DNA of 64,000 nt from JBBRMW01 sp965246845 (GTDB lineage: Bacteria > Chloroflexota > Anaerolineae > Aggregatilineales > UBA2796), in contig CBDFFR010000003.1 in the NCBI GenBank assembly GCA_965246845.1, positions 347,428 to 411,427 on the forward strand, in the 5' to 3' direction. The translations under genes and the position numbers were made by a program. Position 1 is the stretch's first letter, and the number at the start of each line of letters is the position of its first letter. Positions 25,322-33,860 of the stretch are shown here, piece after piece. The notes under the pieces are model-generated. The model had not been told where the DNA came from. It saw nothing but the letters and a program-made list of their open reading frames with translations, and ran no database searches.

Positions 25322-26581
25322 ATGGATCGTAAAGTTACCTTCACCGGGCGCACGGCAATCGCTGTCGCCGCGCTCGTGGTCGTCGCATTCCTGATTGGCT
25401 CGCTCGCGCCCTGGGCAGGAGGACGCGCCGCCGCACCTGACCGCCAGCCCACCGCTTTGCAAGCCCTGCAACAAGCCACCTTGCAGACTGCGCCGACGCT
25501 CGTACCCGTCGTGACCGCGCCGGGCGACCAGACCTTGATCACGCTCTATAAAAAAGTCGCGCCGTCGGTCGTGACAGTCTATATACGCATCCCGGAAGAT
25601 GCGCTCGGCGCGCCCACGCAGCCGCCGCTCATCGACCCAACACCATTCGCCCCGACGCAGGAGCCGTTTTCGGTCGGTAATGGCAGCGGTTTTATTTATA
25701 GCGACGAGGGTTATATCATCACCAACGCGCATGTTGTCCTCGATGTCGGCAACACGGGGCGCATTCGCGTCACGTTCGCGGATGATTTCACCGTCCCGGC
25801 CACCGTCGTCGGCATCGACCCGGATAGCGATATGGCCGTGTTGAAGGTCCAGACGAACAAGGCGCGGCTGGTTCCGCTCAAACTGGCCGATTCGGACCAG
25901 TTGCAGGTCGGGCAGCGCGTTGCGGCGTTCGGAAACCCGTTCCGCTATTATCCCGGTACGATGACGCAGGGGATCGTGAGCGCCGTCAACCGCCGCTTCG
26001 ACAGCCAGGCGGCGAACTACCAAATCCCAGGCATGATCCAGACCGATACCGCGATCAACCCCGGCAACAGCGGCGGTCCGCTGGTCGATATGGAAGGCAA
26101 CGTCGTCGGCATCAACACCGCCATCGAGTCGCGCGTGCGGCAGTCATCGGGCGTCGGCTTCGCGGTTCCCTCGAACCTGCTGGCGAAATTCGCACCGAAA
26201 CTGATCAAGGATGGCAAGGTCACGCACGCCTATCTGGGCATTCGCGGCGGTGATCTCGATACGGAGATCAACGACCTCGACGGCCTGCCGTCGGAGCAGC
26301 AGGGAATCCTCGTCAGTGAAGTAACGCGCAACAGCCCGGCAGGGCGCGCGGGTGTGCGCGGCGCGACCGGGACCAAATTTTTGGATGGGCAGGAAATCGC
26401 GACGGGCGGCGATGTGATCATCGCGATCAACGGCGTGCCGCTGCGCAAATTCGAGCAGCTTTTAGGCTACCTCTTCACGAAAACCGAACCCGGTGATACA
26501 GTGACACTCACGCTCCTGCGCGATGGCAAGCAACAGGATTTGCAAGTCACGCTCGTGGAGCGCCCGTATACTGGCAGCTAG
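25322..26581 (+). CDS. HtrA/DegP-like S1C serine protease, membrane-anchored, one PDZ domain
   Basis: A 419-residue protein. ATG 25322 has GGAG nine bases ahead, better than the ATG at 25289. One span lies at about 10-30 (AIAVAALVVVAFLIGSL), followed by a low-complexity linker. The trypsin-like domain has the triad His137 (ITNAHVV), Asp170 (SDMAVLKV) and Ser250 (NPGNSGGPLVD). A PDZ domain follows from about 310 (GILVSEVTRNSPAGRAGVRG ... GGDVIIAINGVPLRKFEQLLGYL). Such proteases degrade or refold damaged envelope proteins. Confidence 0.93.
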   Translation: MDRKVTFTGRTAIAVAALVVVAFLIGSLAPWAGGRAAAPDRQPTALQALQQATLQTAPTLVPVVTAPGDQTLITLYKKVAPSVVTVYIRIPEDALGAPTQPPLIDPTPFAPTQEPFSVGNGSGFIYSDEGYIITNAHVVLDVGNTGRIRVTFADDFTVPATVVGIDPDSDMAVLKVQTNKARLVPLKLADSDQLQVGQRVAAFGNPFRYYPGTMTQGIVSAVNRRFDSQAANYQIPGMIQTDTAINPGNSGGPLVDMEGNVVGINTAIESRVRQSSGVGFAVPSNLLAKFAPKLIKDGKVTHAYLGIRGGDLDTEINDLDGLPSEQQGILVSEVTRNSPAGRAGVRGATGTKFLDGQEIATGGDVIIAINGVPLRKFEQLLGYLFTKTEPGDTVTLTLLRDGKQQDLQVTLVERPYTGS

Positions 26582-26599
26582 GTTCCAAACCCGGATCAT

Positions 26600-27391
26600 A
26601 TGACGATTACCATCCGTTTGCATTGTGAAGATATGGGCGGCGGGCGTCCCGTCGTTCTGCTGCATGGCTATCCGCTCAATAGCGGCATCTGGCGCGAACA
26701 ACAGAAGGCACTGGCCGGATTGTATCGTGTCATCACGCCGGACCTGCGCGGTCACGGCAAGTCAATGGCTCCGGCGGGCATCTACGATATGGATACGATG
26801 GCCGCCGATGTACTGCGCCTGCTCGATGAACTCGAACTCGATAACCCGGTATTGATGGGTCACAGCATGGGCGGCTATGTCGCGCTGGCCGCCTACCGTG
26901 CGCAGCCACGCCGCTTCGCCGCGCTTGGCCTGATCGCATCGCAGGCTACCGCCGATACACAGGAGCGGCGCGACATCCGCCTTTCGACCGTCGAGCAGGT
27001 GTTGCAAGCGGGCGAAGGCGGCACAAAAATCATCCGCGACCAGATGCTTCCAGAGTTGTTTGCGCCGGGCGTCGAGCAGGACCCCGAAATGGTGGATGAT
27101 GTCGGCAAAATGATCCTCGGCGCGTCACCGACCGGGATTGTCGGGATCCTGAAAGGGATGGCTTTGCGCCCGGATAGTACGCCGCTCCTCCCGGAGATGA
27201 CGCTGCCCGTGCTGCTGCTGGCAGGCGACAAGGATCAGATCATCTCGCCAACACGCTCCGAAGCGATGAGCGCGGTGTTGCCGAACGCCACGCACATCGT
27301 TATCGAAGACGCCGGGCATATGCTCATGCTCGAACAGCCGGGCGCGACCAGCGAAGCGCTGAGGCAGTTCCTGAGCAGCCTGGATACATAG
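26600..27391 (+). CDS. Alpha/beta-fold hydrolase
   Basis: A 263-residue protein with the alpha/beta hydrolase layout. The oxyanion region is VVLLHGYPLNSGIW, the nucleophile elbow is LMGHSMGGYVAL (Ser in GHSMGG), the acid is probably LLLAGDKDQIIS, and the His is EDAGHMLMLEQP. It resembles 3-oxoadipate enol-lactonase or peroxidase-like esterases, but no pathway neighbour supports one substrate. It follows the protease gene by 18 bases and may be co-transcribed with it. Confidence 0.88.
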   Translation: MTITIRLHCEDMGGGRPVVLLHGYPLNSGIWREQQKALAGLYRVITPDLRGHGKSMAPAGIYDMDTMAADVLRLLDELELDNPVLMGHSMGGYVALAAYRAQPRRFAALGLIASQATADTQERRDIRLSTVEQVLQAGEGGTKIIRDQMLPELFAPGVEQDPEMVDDVGKMILGASPTGIVGILKGMALRPDSTPLLPEMTLPVLLLAGDKDQIISPTRSEAMSAVLPNATHIVIEDAGHMLMLEQPGATSEALRQFLSSLDT

Positions 27392-27408
27392 CACGCACAT
27401 ACTATAAA

Positions 27409-28515
27409 ATGTCGCTTGAGGTGGATCGGATCATTCAAGGCGATTGCCGCGAGATATTGAACACGCTCCCCGAAAAATCGGTCGATGTGATATTCGCCGA
27501 TCCACCCTACAACTTACAACTCCAAAATACGCTGCTACGTCCCAATCTGACGCAGGTGGATGCGGTCGATGATGCGTGGGACCAGTTCGACGACTTTGCG
27601 AAGTACGATCAATTTACTAAAGACTGGCTGAGTGCGTGCCGCCGTGTCCTGAAGGATGATGGGACGCTGTGGGTGATTGGCTCCTACCATAATATCTATC
27701 GTGTCGGGAGCATTTTGCAGGATGTGGGCTACTGGATATTGAACGATGTGGTCTGGGTGAAGACAAACCCGATGCCGAATTTTCGCGGTGTGCGCTTCAC
27801 GAATGCCCACGAAACGCTGATATGGTGCAAAAAATCGAAGGAACAGAAGCGCTACACGTTCAATTATCACGCGATGAAAAGCGCCAATGAAGACAAGCAG
27901 ATGCGCAGCGATTGGGAACTCGCGCTGTGTACGGGCAATGAACGTCTGACGGTCAACGGCGAAAAATTGCATACGACGCAGAAACCCGAAGCGCTGCTGT
28001 ATCGCGTCATCCTCGCCAGTTCCAACCCCGGCGATGTGATCCTTGACCCGTTCTTCGGGACGGGGACGACGGGCGCGGTCGCGAAGAAGCTGGGCAGGTA
28101 CTACATCGGGATTGAGCGCGAAGAGCGCTACATTCGCGGTGCGCAGGGGCGGATCGACAGCATCCAGTTTCCGCAAAACCCCAATGACCTTGAGGCACTT
28201 GGCAGCCTGCGAAACAAGCGCACCGCACCGCGCGTTGCATTTTCCGCGCTGCTCGAAAACGGTCTGCTGCTGCCCGGCCAAACGCTTTACTTCGACCAAC
28301 AGCGCGCGAAAGCCGCGACTGTGCTGGCCGATGGTTCGCTGCGCGATGCAAGTGGTACGCGGGGGTCCATCCACAAAATCGGTGCGCAGGTGGGGGGTTT
28401 AGCCACGTGCAATGGTTGGGACCACTGGTATTATGAGACGGAAGGCGGCGGGCTGGAAGTGATTGATACACTGCGTGAGCAAATCAGGAATGCGCAACGG
28501 ACGGAACCTGTTTAG
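27409..28515 (+). CDS. CcrM-like beta-class DNA adenine methyltransferase with C-terminal RAMA domain
   Basis: A 368-residue protein. The order is beta-class: catalytic FADPPYNLQ at about 30-38 first, a target-recognition region, then the AdoMet motif LDPFFGTGTTGAVAKKLGRYYIGIERE at about 220-245. The last 90 residues (LLLPGQTLYFDQQRAKAATVLADGSLRDASG ... GSIHKIGAQVGGLATCNGWDHWYYE) match the RAMA domain seen in CcrM, which methylates GANTC. No restriction enzyme gene is adjacent, so it is probably an orphan regulator or epigenetic enzyme. The ATG has no clear ribosome site and lies directly after TATAAA. Its stop overlaps that of the convergent gene. Confidence 0.9.
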   Translation: MSLEVDRIIQGDCREILNTLPEKSVDVIFADPPYNLQLQNTLLRPNLTQVDAVDDAWDQFDDFAKYDQFTKDWLSACRRVLKDDGTLWVIGSYHNIYRVGSILQDVGYWILNDVVWVKTNPMPNFRGVRFTNAHETLIWCKKSKEQKRYTFNYHAMKSANEDKQMRSDWELALCTGNERLTVNGEKLHTTQKPEALLYRVILASSNPGDVILDPFFGTGTTGAVAKKLGRYYIGIEREERYIRGAQGRIDSIQFPQNPNDLEALGSLRNKRTAPRVAFSALLENGLLLPGQTLYFDQQRAKAATVLADGSLRDASGTRGSIHKIGAQVGGLATCNGWDHWYYETEGGGLEVIDTLREQIRNAQRTEPV

Positions 28516-29111
28516 CCGTCCTGCATCACCTGCACCTCGATCATGCGCGCGATGAAAAACGAATTATCGAAGGCGAGCAGCTTGTAGCCGCCGATTTTTC
28601 CCTCTCCGGGGAGCATCGAATAGGTCACGCCGTTGGCCGTCAAGACCTGCCCGGCAGCCGCTGCGAAGGGTTCCGGGAACGTGCCGAGCAATCCCATCCC
28701 CTTGCTCAAAACGTTGTTCGGCTCCGCACGCTTGTTTAAATCCTCGCCTAACTGCCGATAGCGCCCGAACATTTCCTGATGCGCGGCGGCAAGCTGCGCA
28801 ACCACGCCGTTTGCATCCTGCGCGGGTCCGGTGATGAAAAGCTGTACGCCGGGCGCGTTGTGGTGATATAGCAGTGGGTGGTCTTCGAGCGTCGCCGCGT
28901 GGTCGAATGGTCCGAGCGTAAGCGTATGCTCGATCAGGCCGCCGAGCCGCACCACATACGAGCCGATGGGGTGTAACTGTCCGGTCGTCTGGTCGAGCGT
29001 GACGGTACGCGCGGCAACGGTCAATTCCGAAGGCGTCTGCCCAAGCTGCGCAAGCAGAAGCAGGCCAAGCGCGTTTTCTTCTGTCAAATCCTGAATGAGC
29101 TGGTCGAGCAT
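28512..29111 (-). CDS. Unrecognised soluble protein
   Basis: A 199-residue protein starting at ATG 29111 (MLDQLIQDLTEENALGLLL). It is Leu- and Gly-rich without signal peptide or spans. Segments such as YVVRLGGLIEHTLTLGPFDHAATLEDHPLLYHHN and MLPGEGKIGGYKLLAFDNSFFIARMIEV suggest an alpha/beta domain. I do not recognise a family. It follows the phosphoesterase gene by 23 bases on the same strand. Confidence 0.55.
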   Translation of the reverse strand: MLDQLIQDLTEENALGLLLLAQLGQTPSELTVAARTVTLDQTTGQLHPIGSYVVRLGGLIEHTLTLGPFDHAATLEDHPLLYHHNAPGVQLFITGPAQDANGVVAQLAAAHQEMFGRYRQLGEDLNKRAEPNNVLSKGMGLLGTFPEPFAAAAGQVLTANGVTYSMLPGEGKIGGYKLLAFDNSFFIARMIEVQVMQDG

Positions 29112-29134
29112 GGTGTCCCTGTTGCTATGCAATA

Positions 29135-29920
29135 CTACTGCGCTTTGCGGGGGTCTTTGGCGTCGCGCAGCCACGCCGTATACATGGTGGCATTTGCGAT
29201 GCCCTGCGCGGCAAGTTCGCGGATGACGGCTTCCACATCGAAAGCGACATGCCGTATATCGATCTGCGCTTCGCCATTCTCGAAGGTCGCTATGGCGTAG
29301 CAGGCGCGCGGGTCGCCATCGTTCGGCAGCCCGATACTGCCGGGGTTGACCATGCGCCAGCGCCCCAGATCGCGGTCCATCGGAATGTGCGTATGCCCGC
29401 CAAACGCGAGGCGGCCTTCGCTGTCGATCAGCGCGTCGAGGATTTCATGCGCAGGCTGATCGGGCAGCAGGTTTTGTTCGTCGTTGCCCGGCGCGCCATG
29501 AAAGCCGATCACGACTCCGTAACCCGGTACTTCGAGTGAGAGTTCACGGCGCAGCGTCTTGAGGATGAATTCGCAATCTTCCCAGGTCAGGCGCATCAGC
29601 GCGAATTGCAAATCGCCCTCCCGGCGGCGGCGCTCATCCGCGAAGTTTGCCCAGTCTTCGGCGCTCTTCGGCGTGATCGCGCGCAACTGTCCAGTGACGA
29701 GGTAGCGGTCCACATTGCCGCCAATGATCTCGACCGTCTCCGGGTTAGCGTCCTTCAGCTCACGGAGCATCTGCATCGTTTCGACCGGGTAGGGCAGCGC
29801 CGATGCCAGATCACCAAGTATCCAGGTGCGGTCCGCGCCGCCCTGCGCACGTAAATCAGCAAGGACCGCCCGGAGCGCGGGCGCGTTGCCGTGAATATCG
29901 GAGAGGATTGCCAGACGCAT
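29135..29920 (-). CDS. Calcineurin-like metallophosphoesterase (YfcE-type)
   Basis: A 261-residue protein with the metal-binding motifs of the family: LSDIHGNAPAL (Asp8, His10), WILGDLAS, IIGGNVDRY (the GNH-like position), IGFHGAPG and AFGGHTHIPMDRD. Members hydrolyse phosphodiesters or phosphomonoesters, often with unknown physiological substrates. It is followed closely by the unrecognised gene at 28512. Confidence 0.9.
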   Translation of the reverse strand: MRLAILSDIHGNAPALRAVLADLRAQGGADRTWILGDLASALPYPVETMQMLRELKDANPETVEIIGGNVDRYLVTGQLRAITPKSAEDWANFADERRRREGDLQFALMRLTWEDCEFILKTLRRELSLEVPGYGVVIGFHGAPGNDEQNLLPDQPAHEILDALIDSEGRLAFGGHTHIPMDRDLGRWRMVNPGSIGLPNDGDPRACYAIATFENGEAQIDIRHVAFDVEAVIRELAAQGIANATMYTAWLRDAKDPRKAQ

Positions 29921-29978
29921 ACGTTATCCAGCCTGTGTGTAATGGAAGACGCGATCAATCATACACTACACGGCGCGT

Positions 29979-30587
29979 TCACGGCGCGGGTGTAGTTTGT
30001 CCGAAATCCGGTTCATCCAATAATTGGCTCAGGCTGATGATCAAACCGGGGAAGAGCGATTCGCAATCTATTTTCTCGCCGTTCCGGTAAGCCTGTACGA
30101 TGGATACTCCGGCACGGTGCTGGTAGAGCGTGCGTGTTTTTGGATAAATCACCCAGACCTCTTCTGTTCCAGCTTCGAGATACCTCTGCACCTTCAAGAC
30201 CATATCTTCCGCTTTGTCATCAGGAGACATGATTTCAACCGCGAGGGTTGGTGAATAGGGAAATGGTTTTGCATGATCCCAATCGCGCGGGATGTTGCTC
30301 GCACGGATAAAGGCTGCATCCGGCACATAGGAATCACGCAATCCGTGCGGCGTGTCACCCGATTTCAACATCAGAAACGTAAATCCGTCGCCATAAACGA
30401 GGCCAAGACGCCTCGATCTTACAAATGGCGCAACAATTTCAACGAAACTCGCGCTGCCATAAGCATGTGTTCCACCAACAGGAGGCATTTCGCGTATTTC
30501 TCCATTGAAGACCTCGACGCGCGCATCGGAGCCGAGACTCATTAGTTCATCGTAGCTGACCGTCTTTTGAAGTTCGAGGCTGGTCAT
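29979..30587 (-). CDS. Uma2-family putative nuclease
   Basis: A 202-residue protein of the DUF820/Uma2 family, a PD-(D/E)xK-like fold expanded in cyanobacteria and Chloroflexota. Visible signatures are VSYDELMSLGSDARVEVFNGEI, YVPDAAFI, PTLAVEIMSPDD and VQRYLEAGTEEVWVIYPKTRTLYQH. The cellular role of the family is not settled. It has a GGGAG site before ATG 30587 and stands alone. Confidence 0.88.
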   Translation of the reverse strand: MTSLELQKTVSYDELMSLGSDARVEVFNGEIREMPPVGGTHAYGSASFVEIVAPFVRSRRLGLVYGDGFTFLMLKSGDTPHGLRDSYVPDAAFIRASNIPRDWDHAKPFPYSPTLAVEIMSPDDKAEDMVLKVQRYLEAGTEEVWVIYPKTRTLYQHRAGVSIVQAYRNGEKIDCESLFPGLIISLSQLLDEPDFGQTTPAP

Positions 30588-30684
30588 GATTCACACTCCC
30601 GCACTATTCCGGTAGATCGTACCGCAAAACCGCACGATGTGCGTGAACCGCCACGATGCGCTACCATACGGTCCATAGTTGCCG

Positions 30685-31830
30685 ATGTTGAAGGTAGAAC
30701 CTATCGTGGCGCTCATAGAAAAAATTCTGCTGCATCCTATCGCGATGCAGCTTGTCGAAACACTCCAGACGAGCGGCTGGAACGAGTCGTTCCGTCCGGC
30801 GGTGATTGTCGAAATTCATGCGGGCGGGCAAGTCGGCTGGGGCGAAAGCGTGGCAGGGTGGACGCCCGGCTATTGCTATGAAACTATTGGGACGACGATG
30901 CACGTCCTGAGCGATTTCATTATCCCGGTGCTGCTCGGCAAGGACAGTGAACAGGCGGCGATCACCCCGCGTTATCGCGGCCACCCGCTCGCGAAATCGG
31001 CGGTCGATATGGCGCTGTGGGACCTGCGCGGCAAGCTGGCGGGCAAATCGCTGTCAAGCCTGTTGGATAGCACGCGCACGCGCGTCGAAGTCGGCGTGAG
31101 CATCGGCATCCACGACACGATTGAAGAGACGATCCAGATCATCGACAAGCGCGTGAAGGAAGGCTACCGCCGCGTCAAGCTAAAAATCAAGCCGGGCTGG
31201 GATGTCGAATTGCTGCGCGAGGTGCGGCGACAGTTCCCGAATGTGCGTCTGATGGCCGATGCGAATAGCGCTTATACGATGGAACAGCTCCCGATCCTCA
31301 AGCAGATGGATGCGCTCGGCCTGTTGATGATCGAGCAGCCGCTCGGCTACGAGGATATTTACCAGCACAGCAAATTGCAACCGCAGCTTGAAACTCCGCT
31401 TTGTCTGGATGAAAGCATCCACACGCCGGATGATGCGCGGCTCGCGATCCAGCTTGGCGCGTGCCGGATTATCAACCTGAAAGTGTCGCGCGTCGGCGGC
31501 CTGAGCAACGCGCAAAAGGTGCATGATGTGTGCTTCAACGCAGGCGTGGACCTGTGGATTGGCGGGATGCTGGAAACCGGAATTGGGCGCGCGGCCAACC
31601 TGCACGTCGCGGCGCTGCCCGGCGTGACGCTACCGAGCGACATCAGCGCGACCAATCGCTATTACGACCCGGATATTACCGAAGCATTCACGCTCAACGC
31701 CGAAGACAGCACGATCACCGTACCGATGGGTCCCGGCCTCGGTGTGAGTGTGCATCCCGCACGGCTGGAGGCCGCGCATCGTGCTTTCGAGGAGACGCCA
31801 AAGACGCCATTTTTGGGGCTGGCACTATGA
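30685..31830 (+). CDS. menC: o-Succinylbenzoate synthase / N-acylamino-acid racemase family enolase
   Basis: About 381 residues from ATG 30685; GTG 30706, which gives the family-like MALIEKILL start and has GAAGG nearby, is equally likely. Enolase-superfamily residues are visible: RVKLKIKPG (KxK acid/base), LMADANSAY, MIEQPLG and CLDESIHTP as the three metal ligands, and INLKVSRVGG with the second Lys. It probably dehydrates SHCHC to o-succinylbenzoate in menaquinone synthesis, though related enzymes racemise N-acylamino acids. Its stop overlaps the ATG of proC by four bases. A ubiE/menG gene is at 58481, but no other men genes are linked. Confidence 0.87.
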   Translation: MLKVEPIVALIEKILLHPIAMQLVETLQTSGWNESFRPAVIVEIHAGGQVGWGESVAGWTPGYCYETIGTTMHVLSDFIIPVLLGKDSEQAAITPRYRGHPLAKSAVDMALWDLRGKLAGKSLSSLLDSTRTRVEVGVSIGIHDTIEETIQIIDKRVKEGYRRVKLKIKPGWDVELLREVRRQFPNVRLMADANSAYTMEQLPILKQMDALGLLMIEQPLGYEDIYQHSKLQPQLETPLCLDESIHTPDDARLAIQLGACRIINLKVSRVGGLSNAQKVHDVCFNAGVDLWIGGMLETGIGRAANLHVAALPGVTLPSDISATNRYYDPDITEAFTLNAEDSTITVPMGPGLGVSVHPARLEAAHRAFEETPKTPFLGLAL

Positions 31831-32699
31831 ACGAGCAATTTTCGGGGCTGAACATCGGGTTCATCGGTGGCGGTGTGATGGGCGAAGCGATGATCGCGGG
31901 GCTGCTCAAGCAGCAGACGGTAGCGCCCGCGCAGATTATCGCCTCCGACCCGCTGCCGGAGCGCGGACAGTTCTTGCAGCACGCTTACGGTATTCGCGCA
32001 ACGACGAGCAATCTTGAGGCAGCACAATCCGAAATCGTAATCCTGTCGGTGAAGCCGCAGGTCCTCGACAAGGTTCTGCACGACCTGCATGGGCAGTCGG
32101 AAGCGGTGCGGCTGGTCTTGAGTATCCTCGCGGGGGCGACGATAGCCCACATCGCAGAAGGATTGGGCAACTCGCATATCGTCCGCGCGATGCCGAATAC
32201 GCCCGCGCGCATTGGTGAGGGAATTACAGTCTGGACCGCGCCACCGGAAGTCGGCGAAGCGGAGCGCGGCCAAGTGCGTGCGATCCTCGGCACGATGGGA
32301 CAGGAAGTCTACGTCGATAATGAGGACTACCTCGATATGGCGACCGCACTCAGCGGAACGGGACCTGCCTATGTGTTCATGTTTATGGAAGCGATGATCG
32401 ATGCGGGCGTGCATCTCGGCTTCTCGCGGCGCATTGCGGAACAGCTCGTCACGCAGACGGTGCGTGGCTCGGTCGCCTATCTGGAAGCGACGAAGGAACA
32501 CCCCGCCGCACTGCGCAACCAGGTCACAAGCCCCGGCGGGACGACGGCGGAAGCACTCTATCACCTCGAACGCGGGGGCTTACGCACGGTGATCGCCCGC
32601 GCGGTGTGGGCAGCGTATCAGCGCAGCGTCGCACTCGGCGCAGGGAAGAAGCCAAAACCACCCGTCCGTAACCCGGAACAGGTGGATGGGGATCGCTAA
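31827..32699 (+). CDS. proC: Pyrroline-5-carboxylate reductase
   Basis: A 290-residue enzyme for the last step of proline synthesis. The Rossmann motif is IGFIGGGVMGEAMIAGLL. VRAMPNTPARIGEGIT and the C-terminal ALSGTGPAYVFMFMEAMIDAGVHLGF plus QVTSPGGTTAEAL are ProC hallmarks. The ATG at 31827 lies in the ATGA overlap with menC; any longer frame upstream is a shadow of that gene. The length is slightly above typical, with a short Lys/Pro-rich tail. Confidence 0.95.
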   Translation: MNEQFSGLNIGFIGGGVMGEAMIAGLLKQQTVAPAQIIASDPLPERGQFLQHAYGIRATTSNLEAAQSEIVILSVKPQVLDKVLHDLHGQSEAVRLVLSILAGATIAHIAEGLGNSHIVRAMPNTPARIGEGITVWTAPPEVGEAERGQVRAILGTMGQEVYVDNEDYLDMATALSGTGPAYVFMFMEAMIDAGVHLGFSRRIAEQLVTQTVRGSVAYLEATKEHPAALRNQVTSPGGTTAEALYHLERGGLRTVIARAVWAAYQRSVALGAGKKPKPPVRNPEQVDGDR

Positions 32700-32722
32700 A
32701 TATCCATCGCATAAAATAAAGA

Positions 32723-32743
32723 CGGGCGGCACTGTGCCGCCCG
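32723..32743. terminator. Palindrome between convergent proC and hydrolase genes
   Basis: CGGGCGGCAC and GTGCCGCCCG form a perfect inverted repeat around one central base. It lies 23 bases after the proC stop and 21 before the end of the opposite gene, so it can serve as a bidirectional terminator. T-runs are absent. Confidence 0.65.
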
Positions 32744-32764
32744 CCATAATGGTTTCGGTGACGC

Positions 32765-33754
32765 CTATTTCGCGGGTGTAGCCGCCGGGGTCGCGACCAT
32801 CGCGGGTTGCGCCATCGTAGCCGCCATTGTTCCGGCCATCGCGGGCGCATCCGTCAGATAGGTACGGAACCACGCGAGGACCTTCACCCATGCATCCTGA
32901 GCGGCTTCCGGGCGGTAGCTGTCGCGCGCGTCATTGAAGAAGGCGTGCGGCGCGCCCTTGTAAATGTACATTTCGTTGATCTTGCCGAACTGCTTGAGCT
33001 TGGTCTGCCATTCCTGAATACGCGCGGCGGGCGTGCCGTTGTCGGCCTCGCCCCACAGCCCGATAATCGGTGCGGAGACATTCTTCAGGTCGTCGTCGGT
33101 CGGGTTCGCGCCGCTGCCATAAAAGACGGCGACCGCGCCGATGTTCTTGCCCGCATAGGCCATGTTGTAGGCGATACGTCCACCGAAGCAGAAGCCAATC
33201 ACGGCTGCCTTGCCCGGTTTGACATAGCTTTGTCCGACCAGATAATCGACCGCGCCCTGCACATCTTCAAGCGCTTTCGGCTGCTGCACGCTCATTACGA
33301 GGCGCTGCGCGTCACTTGGTTCCTTCGCGACCTGTCCGCGATAGAGGTCGGGCGCAACCGCCGCGAAGCCCTGCCGCGCGAAGCGATCCGCGACGCTCTT
33401 GATGTGCTCATCGAGACCCCACCATTCCTGAATGACGATCACCGCCGGGAAGGGACCCGCGCCCTTCGGCTTGGCGAGATAACCGGGAGCGGTATCGCTT
33501 GCGGTTTTGAAGGTGATGCTGCTCGTTTCGATGTCGGCGGTCACGGTCGCGGGTCCGGTAGCCTGCGCAGTCGGCGCGATCTGCCCGGCGGCGTGCGCGA
33601 CGGTTGTAATCGATGCGCCCTGTGCGGCCAGTAGCAGCGCGGTGGCCATGCTGCCACCGCCCAGCAGAACGGTTGCGCGCCGCAGGAATTCACGGCGATC
33701 TACCTGCCCGGCGCGATACTCTGTAACCAACTGTTCGACTTGATGCTCACTCAT
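32765..33754 (-). CDS. Exported dienelactone hydrolase family protein (Tat-type signal)
   Basis: A 329-residue protein. A polar N-terminus leads into RREFLRRATVLLGGGSMATALLLAA, a twin-arginine-like signal. The hydrolase core has VIVIQEWWGLDEHIKSVADRFA, the nucleophile elbow VIGFCFGGRIAYNMAY (Cys), an acid in LWGEADNGTP, and KGAPHAFFND with the His. The Cys-His-Asp triad matches dienelactone hydrolase. The Ala/Met-rich end (MAGTMAATMAQPAMVATPAAT) is low complexity. The substrate outside the cell is unknown. Confidence 0.9.
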   Translation of the reverse strand: MSEHQVEQLVTEYRAGQVDRREFLRRATVLLGGGSMATALLLAAQGASITTVAHAAGQIAPTAQATGPATVTADIETSSITFKTASDTAPGYLAKPKGAGPFPAVIVIQEWWGLDEHIKSVADRFARQGFAAVAPDLYRGQVAKEPSDAQRLVMSVQQPKALEDVQGAVDYLVGQSYVKPGKAAVIGFCFGGRIAYNMAYAGKNIGAVAVFYGSGANPTDDDLKNVSAPIIGLWGEADNGTPAARIQEWQTKLKQFGKINEMYIYKGAPHAFFNDARDSYRPEAAQDAWVKVLAWFRTYLTDAPAMAGTMAATMAQPAMVATPAATPAK

Positions 33755-33860
33755 GGAAAATCTGCCTCGTGCAATTTGTCGGACAGAGAGAGGATCGGCT
33801 TACGGACAGGTTTGGGGCAAAGAAACGCTGGGTTTGCTCATAGGCCTTTAAGAAAGCGAT

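Noticed and set aside
27409..28515. Restriction-modification system
   Set aside because: Only the methyltransferase is present; neighbours are a hydrolase and an unrelated hypothetical protein, and the RAMA domain fits an orphan CcrM-like enzyme.
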